Shown here: positions 16,504-25,028 of the stretch, piece after piece
Layout of the letters: each line of letters opens with the position of its first letter
Numbering within the stretch: position 1 is the first letter of the stretch
Assembly (NCBI GenBank): GCA_965220835.1
Contig: OZ244842.1
Location: 2,046,001 to 2,110,000, forward strand
From: Azophilus sp965220835
GTDB lineage: Bacteria; Pseudomonadota; Gammaproteobacteria; Pseudomonadales; Azotimanducaceae
Reading direction: 5' to 3'
Length of the DNA: 64,000 nucleotides
Notes under the pieces: model-generated
Databases searched by the model: none
What the model was told of the DNA's origin: nothing
What the model saw: the letters and a program-made list of their open reading frames with translations, nothing else
Made by a program: the position numbers and the translations under genes

Positions 16504-17616
16504 ATGCACCGACAATCACTTGTCATTGGGCTCGGCTTGCTTGCGGCTGCTTGCTCGCCCGTTGAAGAGCAAGCAGCAGCAGGGCAAGCCCTTGCGGCTG
16601 ACGGCGAGCCCCGTCCCACAGCGCTGTCCACGCCGGTGCAGGTTCGCATCGCGCCCGTGCAAAGCGCCCAGCTGCACTGGCAGGCGTCCGTGCCGGGGGT
16701 CATCGAGGCCTTCCGCAAGGCGGTGGTGGCGGCTGAGGCGGACGGCCGCGTGGTCATCCGCTCCGTGGAGCCTGGGGATTCGGTCGAAGCGGGCCAGCCC
16801 TTGCTGGTGCTTGACGATGAGCGCGCCCGCATCGCCCGTGACCAAGCCGCGGCGGAACTGCGCCGCAGCGAGGCCACGGCGGACCAAGCGGACAGCGAGC
16901 TGGTCCGCGGGCGTGAATTGTTCGCCCTCCAGTTCATCAGCGAGGACCGATTGGACGCCCTGCGTTTCGCCGTGCGGCGCAACCGGGCGCAAGCGGTGGC
17001 AGCCCAAGCGCAATTGGCTGCGGCGCAACGGGCGTTGGCAGACACCACCGTACGGGCGCCCTTTGCCGGCACCGCTGAGCAGATTCACGTGCAGGTCGGC
17101 GACTACCTCAAGCGCGGCGCTGCGGTCGCCACGGTCACCGACTTTTCCTCGGCTCGGGTGCGGGCGGGCGTCACCGCCAGCGAGGCCAGCCGGCTGGCTG
17201 GCGCGGAAACCGCTGAATTGACGTTGGACGCCCTCGGCGGGCGCCGGTTGAGCGGCCGCATCCAGAGCGTCGCCCGTCTCAGCGAACCGGGCTCGGGCAC
17301 CTACCCGTTGGAGATTTGGGTGGAGGATGCCGAGGGCCTGCTGCGCGAAGGCATGGTGGCCACGGTTCACGTGCCCTACGCTGCGGTGGACAGCCCGGCG
17401 TCCGTGCCTGCCGAAGCGGTGTTCCGGCGCGGCGGGGCCATGCACGTGTTCGTAGTGGAGCAGCAACGGGCGCAACTAAGACCGGTGCGCACGGGACGAA
17501 CCGGCGGCGGCCAAGTGGAGATCATCGACGGGCTGGCCACCGGCGAAACCGTTGTGGTTGACGGCCAATTTGCGTTGCGGGACGGCGCTCCGGTCACCAT
17601 CGTGCGCGGGAGCTAA
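16504..17616 (+). CDS. RND efflux periplasmic adaptor (membrane fusion protein)
   Basis: The 370-residue product has a lipoprotein signal ('GLGLLAAACSP'), a biotinyl-lipoyl-like region ('VAAEADGRVVIRSVEPGDSV'), a helical hairpin rich in Ala and Gln, the second lipoyl half ('TTVRAPFAGTAEQIHVQVGD'), and a beta-barrel and membrane-proximal domain ending 'VDGQFALRDGAPV'. This is the HlyD/AcrA family order. It lies 5 bases upstream of the RND permease. An outer-membrane TolC partner is not in the window, so one would have to be encoded elsewhere. Confidence 0.92.
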   Translation: MHRQSLVIGLGLLAAACSPVEEQAAAGQALAADGEPRPTALSTPVQVRIAPVQSAQLHWQASVPGVIEAFRKAVVAAEADGRVVIRSVEPGDSVEAGQPLLVLDDERARIARDQAAAELRRSEATADQADSELVRGRELFALQFISEDRLDALRFAVRRNRAQAVAAQAQLAAAQRALADTTVRAPFAGTAEQIHVQVGDYLKRGAAVATVTDFSSARVRAGVTASEASRLAGAETAELTLDALGGRRLSGRIQSVARLSEPGSGTYPLEIWVEDAEGLLREGMVATVHVPYAAVDSPASVPAEAVFRRGGAMHVFVVEQQRAQLRPVRTGRTGGGQVEIIDGLATGETVVVDGQFALRDGAPVTIVRGS

Positions 17617-17621
17617 CGGCC

Positions 17622-20600
17622 TTGGAAGCCCTGCTGCGCTTTTTCATCAGCCGGCACTTGCTGGTCAACGTCATCGCCGCCGGCTTGGTTGTAATGGGCT
17701 ATCTCTCGGCAACCACCATGCCCCGTGAGTTCATACCTACGGTGGATACGCCCATTTTCTGGCTCACCGCCATGCTGCCCGGCGCCTCCGCCCAGGATGT
17801 GGAGGCCAAGGTGACCATTCCCATCGAAGAAGCCCTTGAGGAGGTGGAGGGCATCGACGAGTTCACCACCATCATCGCGGACAACACTTCCTTCACCACC
17901 ATTGAACTGTACGACGACTACAACCGGACGCAGACCGAGTCTGCCGAAACTGATCTGCGCGCAGCCTTGGAGGCGATTACCGACTTCCCCAGCGAGATGG
18001 AGGATGAGCCGGTCCTGAAGCAGTTCAACCCGGCCCGCATGACGGTGCTGGAGATCGCCCTTGAAGGCCCGGAGGATGCGCTTGCGCAAGCGGCAAGGAC
18101 GGTTGAGGAACGCTTGGAACGCCTGCCGCTGATCGCCAGCGTTCACCCTGTGGGCCTGCCGGACCCGGAGGTGCGCGTGCTGGTCGATCCGGTGCGCGCC
18201 CGGGAGCACGGCATCACCCTCACCGACGTCATCGCCGCCGTGCGCAACCGCAATGTCTCCAGCACCGGAGGCATGCTGGAAAGCCCCGAAGAGCGCCGGC
18301 AAGTGGTGATGTGGAGCCGCTTCGATGAACCGGATGAGGTGGGCGAGACCATACTGCGTTTCGATGCCCAAGGTGGCGCGCTGCGCATCGCCGACATCGC
18401 CCGCATCGAATCCGGCCGTGAGGACACCGGCATGATCGCCCACACCAACGGGCAGCGCGGCGTCACCCTGCTGGTCCAAAAGCGCGAGACGGCGGACATC
18501 GTGGATGCGGTTGCGCAAGTGCGGGCGGAGGTGGCGTCCATGGACATGCCTGAGGGCGTTCGCCTGACGCTGACCAACGACGAATCGGTGATCGTGGACA
18601 ACCGCCTGGAACTGATGGCCACCAACGGCCTGATCGGCTTGGTGCTGGTGACGGCCGTGCTGTTCACCTTTGTCCGCCCCGGCCCCGCGGTGTGGATCAT
18701 CGTCGGCATCCCGATCGTGTTTCTTGCCGCCTTGACGCTGTTCCCGGCGTTCGGCATGACCATGAACATGATGGCGTTGACGGGCTTGGTCATCGTGCTG
18801 GGCATGGTGGTGGACGACGCCGTGGTGGTCTCCGAGCGCATCGTGGTCAAGCATGCCCAGGGCTTGGCGCCCGCGGAGGCCGCCCTGTCCGGCGCCCGGG
18901 AAATGCTGGCGCCGGTGACCGCCGCAGCCCTGACCACCGTGCTCGCCTTCGCGCCCTTGGCGGCCTTGGGCGGGCTGCCCGGCAACATCGTCTGGCAGAT
19001 TCCCGCGGTGGTCATCATCGTGCTGGTGTTCTCCCTGATCGAATCGTTCCTGATCCTGCCCGCCCACATGTCAACCCTGAAAGCCGGCGCCCGGCTGCAG
19101 AGCCGCCAGTTCATGCGCACCTTGGAGCGCCGCTACCAACGGGCGCTGGCCTGGGTGCTTGAACATCGCGCTGTGACGCTGGTGGTGGCCTTCGCCAGCT
19201 TCGCCGTCATCATGGGCGTCATCCGCCCGCTGGTGCCCTTCACGCTGTTTCCCCAAGACGACGCGGACCGGCTGTTCATCAAAGTCACCACGCCCCACGG
19301 CACCGCCTTGGAGCGCACGGAGGCCATTACCGCCGATCTGGAGCGGCAGCTGATGGAAATCGCCGCCAGCGACGTGGAAACGGTGACCGCCCGCATCGGC
19401 CACCAGAACACCAACTCGCTGGACAAGGCCTTTGGCGATGCGGACAACGAGGCGCTGATCATCCTGCAGTTCATACGCTTCGGACGCAGCCACACCAACG
19501 TTGAGTGGATCGAACGGATCCCGCCCCGGCTGCAGGTGCCCGCCGGCGTGGACTTGGTTTATCAGTCCGAGTACTTCGGCCCCCCCACGGACCAGCCAGT
19601 CACCGTGCACGTGCTGTCCAACGACGACGCCATGCGCCGCGGCGTCGCCTTTGAGATCGAAAGCCATCTGCGCAGCATCCCCGGGGTGATTGAAGTGGAG
19701 GTGGATGAACGCCCCGGCACCCCGCAGCTGCAGCTGAACCTGAACTACGAGAAGCTGGCTCGGCTGGGCTTGAGCGCCCAGGACGTGGGCACCACGCTGG
19801 CAGCCGCCTTCTATGGCATCGAGGCCAGCGAGCACCGCGACCTCGACGACACCACCGAACTGCGCGTGCAGTTCGACCCAGGGGCGCGGCTTGACCTTGA
19901 AGCGCTGCTGGAGACGCCCGTGCGCGCCGCGTCGGGCCAGCTGGCGCGCCTGCGCGACGTGGTGGAGCCCATGCAATTGCCGGCGGTGACGCGCATTCAT
20001 CATCGGGACGGTTTTCGCTCCGCCACCATTCGCGCCAGCTTTTCCCAAGACAGCGGGCTGACGGCGCTCAGTTTTGCCCAGCAATTGGAGCAGGAGCTGT
20101 TTCCCCGCTTCGCGGGCCTGCCTGACCTCTACGTGTTCAACGGCGGCGAGGCGGAAGCCACCGAGGAAACCACCGCCGGCATCGCCGTGGCTGCGGCCTT
20201 GGCCGTGCTGGGCATCGGCATTGTCATCTGGCTGATGTTGGGCTCCTTGCTGGAGGCCGTGTTCGTGATGCTGGTGATCCCCTTCGCCGTTGCCGGCGTG
20301 TTCCTCATTTTCTTCGTGCACGGCCTGCCGATGAGCATGTTTGCCATGATGGGCGCGGTAGGGCTGGCCGGCGTGGTGGTCAACGCCTCAATCGTGATGG
20401 TGGACTCCATCCACCGACGCGTCCGAACGGGCGATGGGGACGGCGACCGGAACAGCCGCATCATCGAGGCGGTCACCGAGCGGCTGCGTCCCATCATCGT
20501 GACCACCCTGACCACCTTGGGCGGCGTGCTGCCCACCGCCTACGGCATCGGCGGCTACGACCCCATCGTCAGCATCATCTCCCTAGCGGTGGGCTGGGGC

Positions 20601-20684
20601 TTGGCGATGTCCACCTTGGTGACCTTGTTCGTGGTGCCGGTGCTGTACTCCCTAGCTGGCGACCTGCGCCGCGTCTTCGCATGA
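17622..20684 (+). CDS. RND family efflux permease
   Basis: The 1020-residue product has the two-fold AcrB layout: an N-terminal helix ('FISRHLLVNVIAAGLVVMGY'), a large periplasmic loop, helices 2-6 with 'LGMVVDDAVVVSERI' (the paired Asp of the proton relay), then a second half with its own loop and six helices ('MMGAVGLAGVVVNASIVMVD'). It uses the proton gradient to export small molecules through an adaptor and an outer-membrane channel. The upstream start is TTG or GTG, as no ATG lies near the family N-terminus. Substrate is unknown. Confidence 0.93.
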   Translation: MEALLRFFISRHLLVNVIAAGLVVMGYLSATTMPREFIPTVDTPIFWLTAMLPGASAQDVEAKVTIPIEEALEEVEGIDEFTTIIADNTSFTTIELYDDYNRTQTESAETDLRAALEAITDFPSEMEDEPVLKQFNPARMTVLEIALEGPEDALAQAARTVEERLERLPLIASVHPVGLPDPEVRVLVDPVRAREHGITLTDVIAAVRNRNVSSTGGMLESPEERRQVVMWSRFDEPDEVGETILRFDAQGGALRIADIARIESGREDTGMIAHTNGQRGVTLLVQKRETADIVDAVAQVRAEVASMDMPEGVRLTLTNDESVIVDNRLELMATNGLIGLVLVTAVLFTFVRPGPAVWIIVGIPIVFLAALTLFPAFGMTMNMMALTGLVIVLGMVVDDAVVVSERIVVKHAQGLAPAEAALSGAREMLAPVTAAALTTVLAFAPLAALGGLPGNIVWQIPAVVIIVLVFSLIESFLILPAHMSTLKAGARLQSRQFMRTLERRYQRALAWVLEHRAVTLVVAFASFAVIMGVIRPLVPFTLFPQDDADRLFIKVTTPHGTALERTEAITADLERQLMEIAASDVETVTARIGHQNTNSLDKAFGDADNEALIILQFIRFGRSHTNVEWIERIPPRLQVPAGVDLVYQSEYFGPPTDQPVTVHVLSNDDAMRRGVAFEIESHLRSIPGVIEVEVDERPGTPQLQLNLNYEKLARLGLSAQDVGTTLAAAFYGIEASEHRDLDDTTELRVQFDPGARLDLEALLETPVRAASGQLARLRDVVEPMQLPAVTRIHHRDGFRSATIRASFSQDSGLTALSFAQQLEQELFPRFAGLPDLYVFNGGEAEATEETTAGIAVAAALAVLGIGIVIWLMLGSLLEAVFVMLVIPFAVAGVFLIFFVHGLPMSMFAMMGAVGLAGVVVNASIVMVDSIHRRVRTGDGDGDRNSRIIEAVTERLRPIIVTTLTTLGGVLPTAYGIGGYDPIVSIISLAVGWGLAMSTLVTLFVVPVLYSLAGDLRRVFA

Positions 20685-20942
20685 ATTCTCCTGAGGCCAT
20701 CAATCAAACCGCAAAAAGACCTCTCCGAAGCCGCAGCAGGCCGGGATTTGCCGACCGCGCGGCACAGCAATTCAAGCGTTTCGAAGGTCAAGCTGCCCGC
20801 CAAGCGAGGATCTGCAAAGCCCATGAAGGGTCGGTCGCGCTGCTCCAGCTCATGGTGGCCAATCAGCTAGGCCAGCAGCGTTGACCGGCCGTAACCGTCA
20901 ACGCCCTGAATCACCACCGCGATGCGGTTGGACGTATGAGGG

Positions 20943-20962
20943 TTGTCGAGTCCAATCGACAA
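20943..20962. promoter_or_regulatory. Palindrome 1, TTGTCGAGT-N2-AATCGACAA
   Basis: The inverted repeat has 9-base arms with one mismatch and a 2-base centre. It lies 9 bases from the start of palindrome 2 and shares the TTGTCGAGT arm. It covers the first codons of the broken minus-strand frame. It looks like an operator half of a tandem binding site. Confidence 0.45.
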
Positions 20963-20971
20963 TTCTCCCAT

Positions 20972-20989
20972 TGTCGAGTCAACTCGACA
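20972..20989. promoter_or_regulatory. Palindrome 2, TGTCGAGT-N2-ACTCGACA
   Basis: This is a perfect inverted repeat of 8-base arms with a 2-base centre, immediately upstream of the minus-strand ATG at 20971. Together with palindrome 1 it looks like a repressor site controlling the minus-strand frame, but no regulator is encoded next to it. It also lies 14 bases beyond the stop of the GST gene at 21004. Confidence 0.45.
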
Positions 20990-21003
20990 CCACTTCCTGC
21001 CCA

Positions 21004-21618
21004 CTACCCGCCGACGCGCTGGGCCCGGTCGAATGCAGGCCGGGCGTAGCAGGATTCGGCCCAGCGGGACAGGTTGGCGTAGGCGGAAACGTCCACTTCG
21101 ATCATCTGCAGCAGGGACATCACGGACGCTAAGTTCAAGTCCGCAATGCTGAAGGCGTCGCCCACCAGCCAACTCCTGCCGTTCAAGTGTTCGTCCAGCA
21201 CCTTGAAGGGCCTCGCCAAGCGGGTCTCGGCATCGGCGATGGCCGCGAGGTCCCGCTCCGCGTCCGGGGTGAAGAACTTTTGCATGGCGATGCCGACCTG
21301 CAGATGCTCGATCTCGCTGATTCCCCAAAAGGACCATTGGACGGCCAACGCCTGCGCCGCCGGATCGTCCGGATAGAGGCCTTGGCCGTAAGTCTTGGCC
21401 AGATAGAGGTTGATGGCCATGGACTCAAACAGGATGAGGCTCCCATCCTGAAGGGCGGGCACTCGGCCATTCGGGTTGATGGCGAGGTACTCCGCGGTCT
21501 TGGAATCTTCACCGAACCCCACCGGCACGTGTTCGTAATCGATGCCGGTTTCCTCGATGGCCCAGAGCGAGCGAATGGCCCGCGATCCGGCAATGCCGTA
21601 AAGCTTGGGTTTAGACAT
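21004..21618 (-). CDS. Glutathione S-transferase family protein
   Basis: The 204-residue product has the N-terminal thioredoxin-like domain ('KLYGIAGSRAIRSLWAIEET') with Ser in the 'GSRAIR' position, 'NGRVPALQDGSLILFESMAI' with the cis-Pro and the Glu-Ser glutathione-binding pair, then the helical C-terminal domain ('LVGDAFSIADLNLASVMSLL'). GSTs conjugate or reduce substrates using glutathione in the cytoplasm; the substrate is unknown. A modest ribosome site (AAGGAT) precedes ATG 21618. It is a single gene. Confidence 0.9.
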   Translation of the reverse strand: MSKPKLYGIAGSRAIRSLWAIEETGIDYEHVPVGFGEDSKTAEYLAINPNGRVPALQDGSLILFESMAINLYLAKTYGQGLYPDDPAAQALAVQWSFWGISEIEHLQVGIAMQKFFTPDAERDLAAIADAETRLARPFKVLDEHLNGRSWLVGDAFSIADLNLASVMSLLQMIEVDVSAYANLSRWAESCYARPAFDRAQRVGG

Positions 21619-21985
21619 GGCAGATCCTTAACAGGTGGGTGGATTCGGCCCAGTATAAGCGGCCGCGCGCGTGCGCCATCCCACTGATCATCGGGCACCG
21701 CTGGAATGGAGCGCTGCAGCCCAGCACTTCTCATCATGATCCTAAGCCAAGCGTCCGCATGGCAGTCGAGGGCGGGACGCCCTCGCTGCGATGGATTCCG
21801 CTGCGGAGCGTGGGCGGGACGCCCTCGATTGAAAACTGTGCGATCCGCTTAAGCCAAGGCGACAACTGCTGCCTTCGGGCAAAGCGTCTAGCTTTTGCGC
21901 CCGCAACAGCGAAGGCGTCTCGTTTTTGCGGCCGCAACATGCTTAGATGCGGCTTCCACCATCAGGGTCCCAGGGAGGACAGAAC
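21619..21985. other. Gap with a palindromic repeat
   Basis: This stretch separates divergent GST and SnoaL-like genes. It contains two copies of a GGGCGGGACGCCCTCG unit (about 21767-21827) and two related phrases on genes ending 'AKAR' or 'ATAKASRF' (about 21885-21935). No gene is supported. Promoters for both neighbours are expected here, but none stands out. Confidence 0.4.
21767..21827. repeat. Paired palindromic repeat, core GGGCGGGACGCCC
   Basis: The first copy, CGAGGGCG-GGA-CGCCCTCG (21767-21785), is a perfect 8+3+8 inverted repeat. The second (21812-21827) keeps GGGCGGGACGCCCTCG. They resemble REP-type intergenic repeats. A related, more diverged stretch may exist near 32740-32800. 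Confidence 0.5.
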
Positions 21986-22396
21986 ATGATCAGCAGTGGA
22001 CCGGTTGAAGACCGCCTCGCCATCCGCGAACTTGTGGAATCCTACAACGACGCCGTCATGCGCTTTGACGGCGATGCTTGGCAAGCCAACTGGCGTGACG
22101 ACGCCACTTGGTGCCTGCCCGGTGCCGGCGACATCACCGGCAAGGCCAACTTCTTCCCCGTGTGGCAGGGGGCGATGGCCGGCTTCTCCTTTGTCGGTTT
22201 CTTCGCGTCAGCAGGGCCAATCGTCGTTGACGGGGACACCGCCCACGGCACTTGGTACCAGCAGGAGGAGCTGCACGACAAGGAAGGCGGCAAACGCTTC
22301 GTGGTCGGCCGTTACGAGGACGACTACGTCAAGGTGGATGGCCGCTGGTACTTCCAAAAGCGCGTGTACGACATCCTGAAGTCCGAGGAAAGCTAA
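21986..22396 (+). CDS. SnoaL-like / NTF2-fold protein
   Basis: The product of about 136 residues has the SnoaL-like pattern: an N-terminal helix ('DRLAIRELVESYNDAVMRFD'), 'WRDDATWCLPG', and a C-terminal sheet ('RFVVGRYEDDYVKVDGRWYF'). The family includes isomerases, dehydratases and cofactor-free oxygenase partners acting on ring or polyketide substrates. Start ATG 21986 has GGGAGGA upstream; the longer frame from 21947 lacks such a site. Its substrate is unknown. It may belong with the other catabolic genes nearby. Confidence 0.8.
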   Translation: MISSGPVEDRLAIRELVESYNDAVMRFDGDAWQANWRDDATWCLPGAGDITGKANFFPVWQGAMAGFSFVGFFASAGPIVVDGDTAHGTWYQQEELHDKEGGKRFVVGRYEDDYVKVDGRWYFQKRVYDILKSEES

Positions 22397-22532
22397 CGCG
22401 GGCGCGGGGCTCTGGCCTGTTCGAGTTTCGCATCCGCGGAACTCGCATTGGCGTTTGGGATTGCCAACTTACGCAGCAGGTTTGGGCAGCGACGGGCCGC
22501 GCCACCTAAGGCTACCGGGGTAGAATGCGCCT

Positions 22533-23585
22533 ATGGAAACGGAGGCGAGAATTCGCGGCGCTTGGCAGGGGCGCATTTCCGGTTGCATGCTCGGCAAGCC
22601 GATCGAGTTGCTGTCGATGCGCGAAGGACACGAAGCGCTCACCGCCTATCTGGAGGAAGCTGGCGCCCTGCCACTGCGCGACTACGTGCCATTTGACGAA
22701 CGGGAGCCGCTGGTGGCCCCGTCCAAGGCCTGCTGCCGACAGTGGCTGACGCGCAGCGAGCCGGACGACGACATCCACTACTCCGTGCTTGCCCTGATGA
22801 CGCTGGAACGGCACGGCCGGGATCTCAGCACCGTGCATGTCGCCCGGGCTTGGCTGCGCAACCTGCCCGCCGCAGCCACCTACACCGCCGAACGGGCCGC
22901 CTACCGCATCCTGCTGGCCAAGGGCGACGAGTGGTTCGCCGAACGCGGCGAGCCTGGGTTTGACCTCGCCGAATGCGCTGACAACCCCTACAACGACTGG
23001 ATTGGCGCGCAAATCCGCGCCGACGTTTACGGTTGGGTTGCGCCCGGCGACCCTGAACTCGCCGCCCAGCTGGCAACGGCGGATGCCGCACTCTCCCACC
23101 GCGGCGACGGCGTTGGCGGCGCGGTGTTCGTGGCCGTGGCCGGTTCGCAGATTCCGGTTTGCGCCTCCCTCGATGAGGCGGTCGCGCAAACGCTGCCCTT
23201 CCTAGCGCCCCGCTCCGGTGCCCGGGAAGCTGTCGAGCTGGGCATCGCGTGGCGCAACAACCCCGAGGGCGGCGCCTGCATTCGCGCCCACTATGCGGCG
23301 CTTTCGCCGGTCCACACGCTCAACAACCTCGCCATCGTGGTCTGGTCCTTGCTGTCCCATCCGGATGACTTCGGCGCAGCCATCGGCGAGGCGGTGGCCG
23401 CCGGCCTCGACACCGACTGCAACGGCGCCACCGTCGGCGGCCTCTGGGGGTTGCAGGGAAAACCCATTCCAGACCCATGGCTAACCCCTTGGCAGGGCCG
23501 GGTTGGCGTCAACCTCGCCGGCCAAAGCGAACTCAGCTTGGACGAGCTGGCCGAACGCACCCTGAAGGTGATGGCGTCGCTTTAA
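22533..23585 (+). CDS. ADP-ribosylglycohydrolase family protein
   Basis: The 350-residue product carries 'GRISGCMLGKPIELLS' near the N-terminus, 'PDDDIHYSVLALMTLE' (about 76-91), and the C-terminal 'AAGLDTDCNGATVGGLWGL', the metal-binding Asp clusters of the DraG/ARH family. These enzymes remove ADP-ribose from proteins or small molecules or act on related N-glycosides. The N-terminal Asp cluster fits binuclear metal binding. It follows the SnoaL-like gene by 136 bases. Its 3' end overlaps that of the convergent alkB gene by 53 bases. Confidence 0.88.
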   Translation: METEARIRGAWQGRISGCMLGKPIELLSMREGHEALTAYLEEAGALPLRDYVPFDEREPLVAPSKACCRQWLTRSEPDDDIHYSVLALMTLERHGRDLSTVHVARAWLRNLPAAATYTAERAAYRILLAKGDEWFAERGEPGFDLAECADNPYNDWIGAQIRADVYGWVAPGDPELAAQLATADAALSHRGDGVGGAVFVAVAGSQIPVCASLDEAVAQTLPFLAPRSGAREAVELGIAWRNNPEGGACIRAHYAALSPVHTLNNLAIVVWSLLSHPDDFGAAIGEAVAAGLDTDCNGATVGGLWGLQGKPIPDPWLTPWQGRVGVNLAGQSELSLDELAERTLKVMASL

Positions 23586-24264
23586 CGTGCCTGATCGCGG
23601 GATGGGCGCGCTGGGCAACCCTCCTCTTGTTGGTCTGAAGCCTCGCCCCGTTAGGCCTGATCCAGCGGAAGGTTAGGTTGATGCGCGGGCCGACGCCGGC
23701 TTTGGCCAACACCTTGGGCACGCAGTGCCGCCAGTGCCTTTGCAGGGCGCCGTCCATCTCCAGGTAGCTGCCGTCCGGCAAGTTCCAAGCCATTTGCAGG
23801 CTGGGGTCGGCCTTGTGCTGCATGCGAAAGCGCCGGGTGGCGCCTAGGCTGACGGAGCCGATCAACGGGTTGTCGCCCAGTTCGGGTTCGTCATCGCTGT
23901 GCCAGCCCATGCTGTCCCGGCCGTCACGGTAGTAGTTCAGCAGCACGCTGTTGAACTTGGCCCCGGAAACCGCCTCCACCCGCGCCTTGATGACGGCCAA
24001 GCTAGCGGACCAAGGCTGGGGCTCAAGCCGAATGCCGGAGTATTGGTAAACGGCGCGGGGGTCGCCATGCCAAGCGGTCAGGCGGGGCTGGAGCCGTTTG
24101 CGGCCAAAGAGCTGAATCTCCTCCTGCCGCCAGCCGGTCGCTGCGCGCAATACGGCAAACAAGCGCTCGCTTTCGGCGCGGGAGAAGAGCCGCTGCACAT
24201 AGCGAACCCTGCCACCGCGCAGTTCGATGGCTTCAACGGCCTCAGTATGGGGCAGTTCCGCCAT
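23533..24264 (-). CDS. alkB: AlkB-type 2-oxoglutarate-dependent DNA dealkylase
   Basis: The 243-residue product has 'RLTAWHGDPRAVYQYSG', 'NSVLLNYYRDGRDSMGWHSD' with the metal-binding His-x-Asp, 'HCVPKV' with the distal His, and 'RINLTFRWI' with the two Arg that bind 2-oxoglutarate and substrate. These proteins repair alkylated bases. The last 35 or so residues are basic, beyond the usual fold, and lie in the region overlapping the neighbouring glycohydrolase gene. Its start overlaps the end of the SDR gene by 23 bases, so it is likely cotranscribed with SDR and P450. The symbol is for the family; an exact AlkB/AlkB2/AlkB3-like assignment was not made. Confidence 0.88.
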   Translation of the reverse strand: MAELPHTEAVEAIELRGGRVRYVQRLFSRAESERLFAVLRAATGWRQEEIQLFGRKRLQPRLTAWHGDPRAVYQYSGIRLEPQPWSASLAVIKARVEAVSGAKFNSVLLNYYRDGRDSMGWHSDDEPELGDNPLIGSVSLGATRRFRMQHKADPSLQMAWNLPDGSYLEMDGALQRHWRHCVPKVLAKAGVGPRINLTFRWIRPNGARLQTNKRRVAQRAHPAIRHVKATPSPSGCVRPARPS

Positions 24265-25024
24265 CCACGCTCAGGGTGGTGCCGGTGATGCCGCCACCCG
24301 CCTCACTGGCCAGCAGCACGGCGGCGGCGGCCACCTCCTCAACCCGGTTGGGCCGCTTGATGGCGGACTCCTGGGCGAACAGGTCCACCATCTCCTCAAA
24401 GGTCAGGCCCATGGCCTTGGCCGTGGCCGGTCCGTTGTCCTTGACGATGTCGGTGATGACCAGGCCCGGGCAGATGGCATTGACGGTGACGCCTTGGGCG
24501 CTGACCTCCTGCGCCAGCGATTTGGTCAAGCCGTTGACGGCGTGCTTGGCCGCTGTGTAGGCCGAGAACACGGGCTTGCCGATCTTGCCCTCCACGGAGG
24601 AGATGTTGATGATGCGTCCGAAGCCGCGCTCCAGCATGCCGGGCAGCACCCGGCGGCTGGCCCAGAAGGTGGAGTACAGGTTCCACTTGATGGCCAGGTC
24701 AAAGGCCTCGTCGGAGAGTTCCACCAGCGGTTGCAGGTCCCCAGCGCCGCCGGCGTTGTTGACCAGCACGTCCACCTGACCCAGCTGCTTGGCGGCTTGG
24801 TCGATGAAGCCTTCGATGTCGGCCTGCACGGTGGCGTCACCGGGAATGAACACCGCCGCATCGCCGGCGTTGATTTCCTGAAGCGCCCGCCGGGCTTTGT
24901 CTGCGTTGCGGGCCATGAGCGCAACCTTGGCGCCCTCCCCCAGAAAGGCCTCCGCGATGCCGCGGCCAATGCCTGCCGTGCCCCCGGTTACCGCCGCCGT
25001 CAGGCCTGCCAGCTGCTTCCCCAA
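24242..25024 (-). CDS. Short-chain dehydrogenase/reductase 1
   Basis: The 260-residue product has the classical SDR features: 'TGGTAGIGRGIAEAF' (cofactor-binding), 'DVLVNNAGG', catalytic Ser in 'INISSVEGKIG', and 'YTAAKHAVNGLTKSLAQEV' with Tyr and Lys. It oxidises or reduces a hydroxyl or keto group with NAD(P). It ends in 'SVDGGTAPY'. The gene starts 4 bases after the P450 stop, so the two are an operon and probably act on the same molecule. The substrate is not readable. Confidence 0.92.
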   Translation of the reverse strand: MGKQLAGLTAAVTGGTAGIGRGIAEAFLGEGAKVALMARNADKARRALQEINAGDAAVFIPGDATVQADIEGFIDQAAKQLGQVDVLVNNAGGAGDLQPLVELSDEAFDLAIKWNLYSTFWASRRVLPGMLERGFGRIINISSVEGKIGKPVFSAYTAAKHAVNGLTKSLAQEVSAQGVTVNAICPGLVITDIVKDNGPATAKAMGLTFEEMVDLFAQESAIKRPNRVEEVAAAAVLLASEAGGGITGTTLSVDGGTAPY

Positions 25025-25028
25025 TTGC

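Larger units (their letters stand above)
20685..21003. other. Gap holding a broken P-loop-like frame and paired palindromes
   Basis: The minus strand from ATG 20971 reads 'MGELSIGLDNPHTSNR', then 'AVVIQGVDGYGRSTLLA', ending at TAG 20867-20869. The same frame resumes with 'MGFADPRLAGSLTFETLELL' and runs to about 20700. 'GVDGYGRST' resembles a Walker A motif with Arg in place of Lys. I read this as a decayed gene with an in-frame stop; the family is unknown. Two palindromes cover its start. Nothing else is seen. Confidence 0.35.

Noticed and set aside
17613..19067. 484-codon minus-strand frame over the RND permease
   Set aside because: His-, Gln- and Gly-rich antisense reading without domains; the plus strand encodes an intact RND permease.
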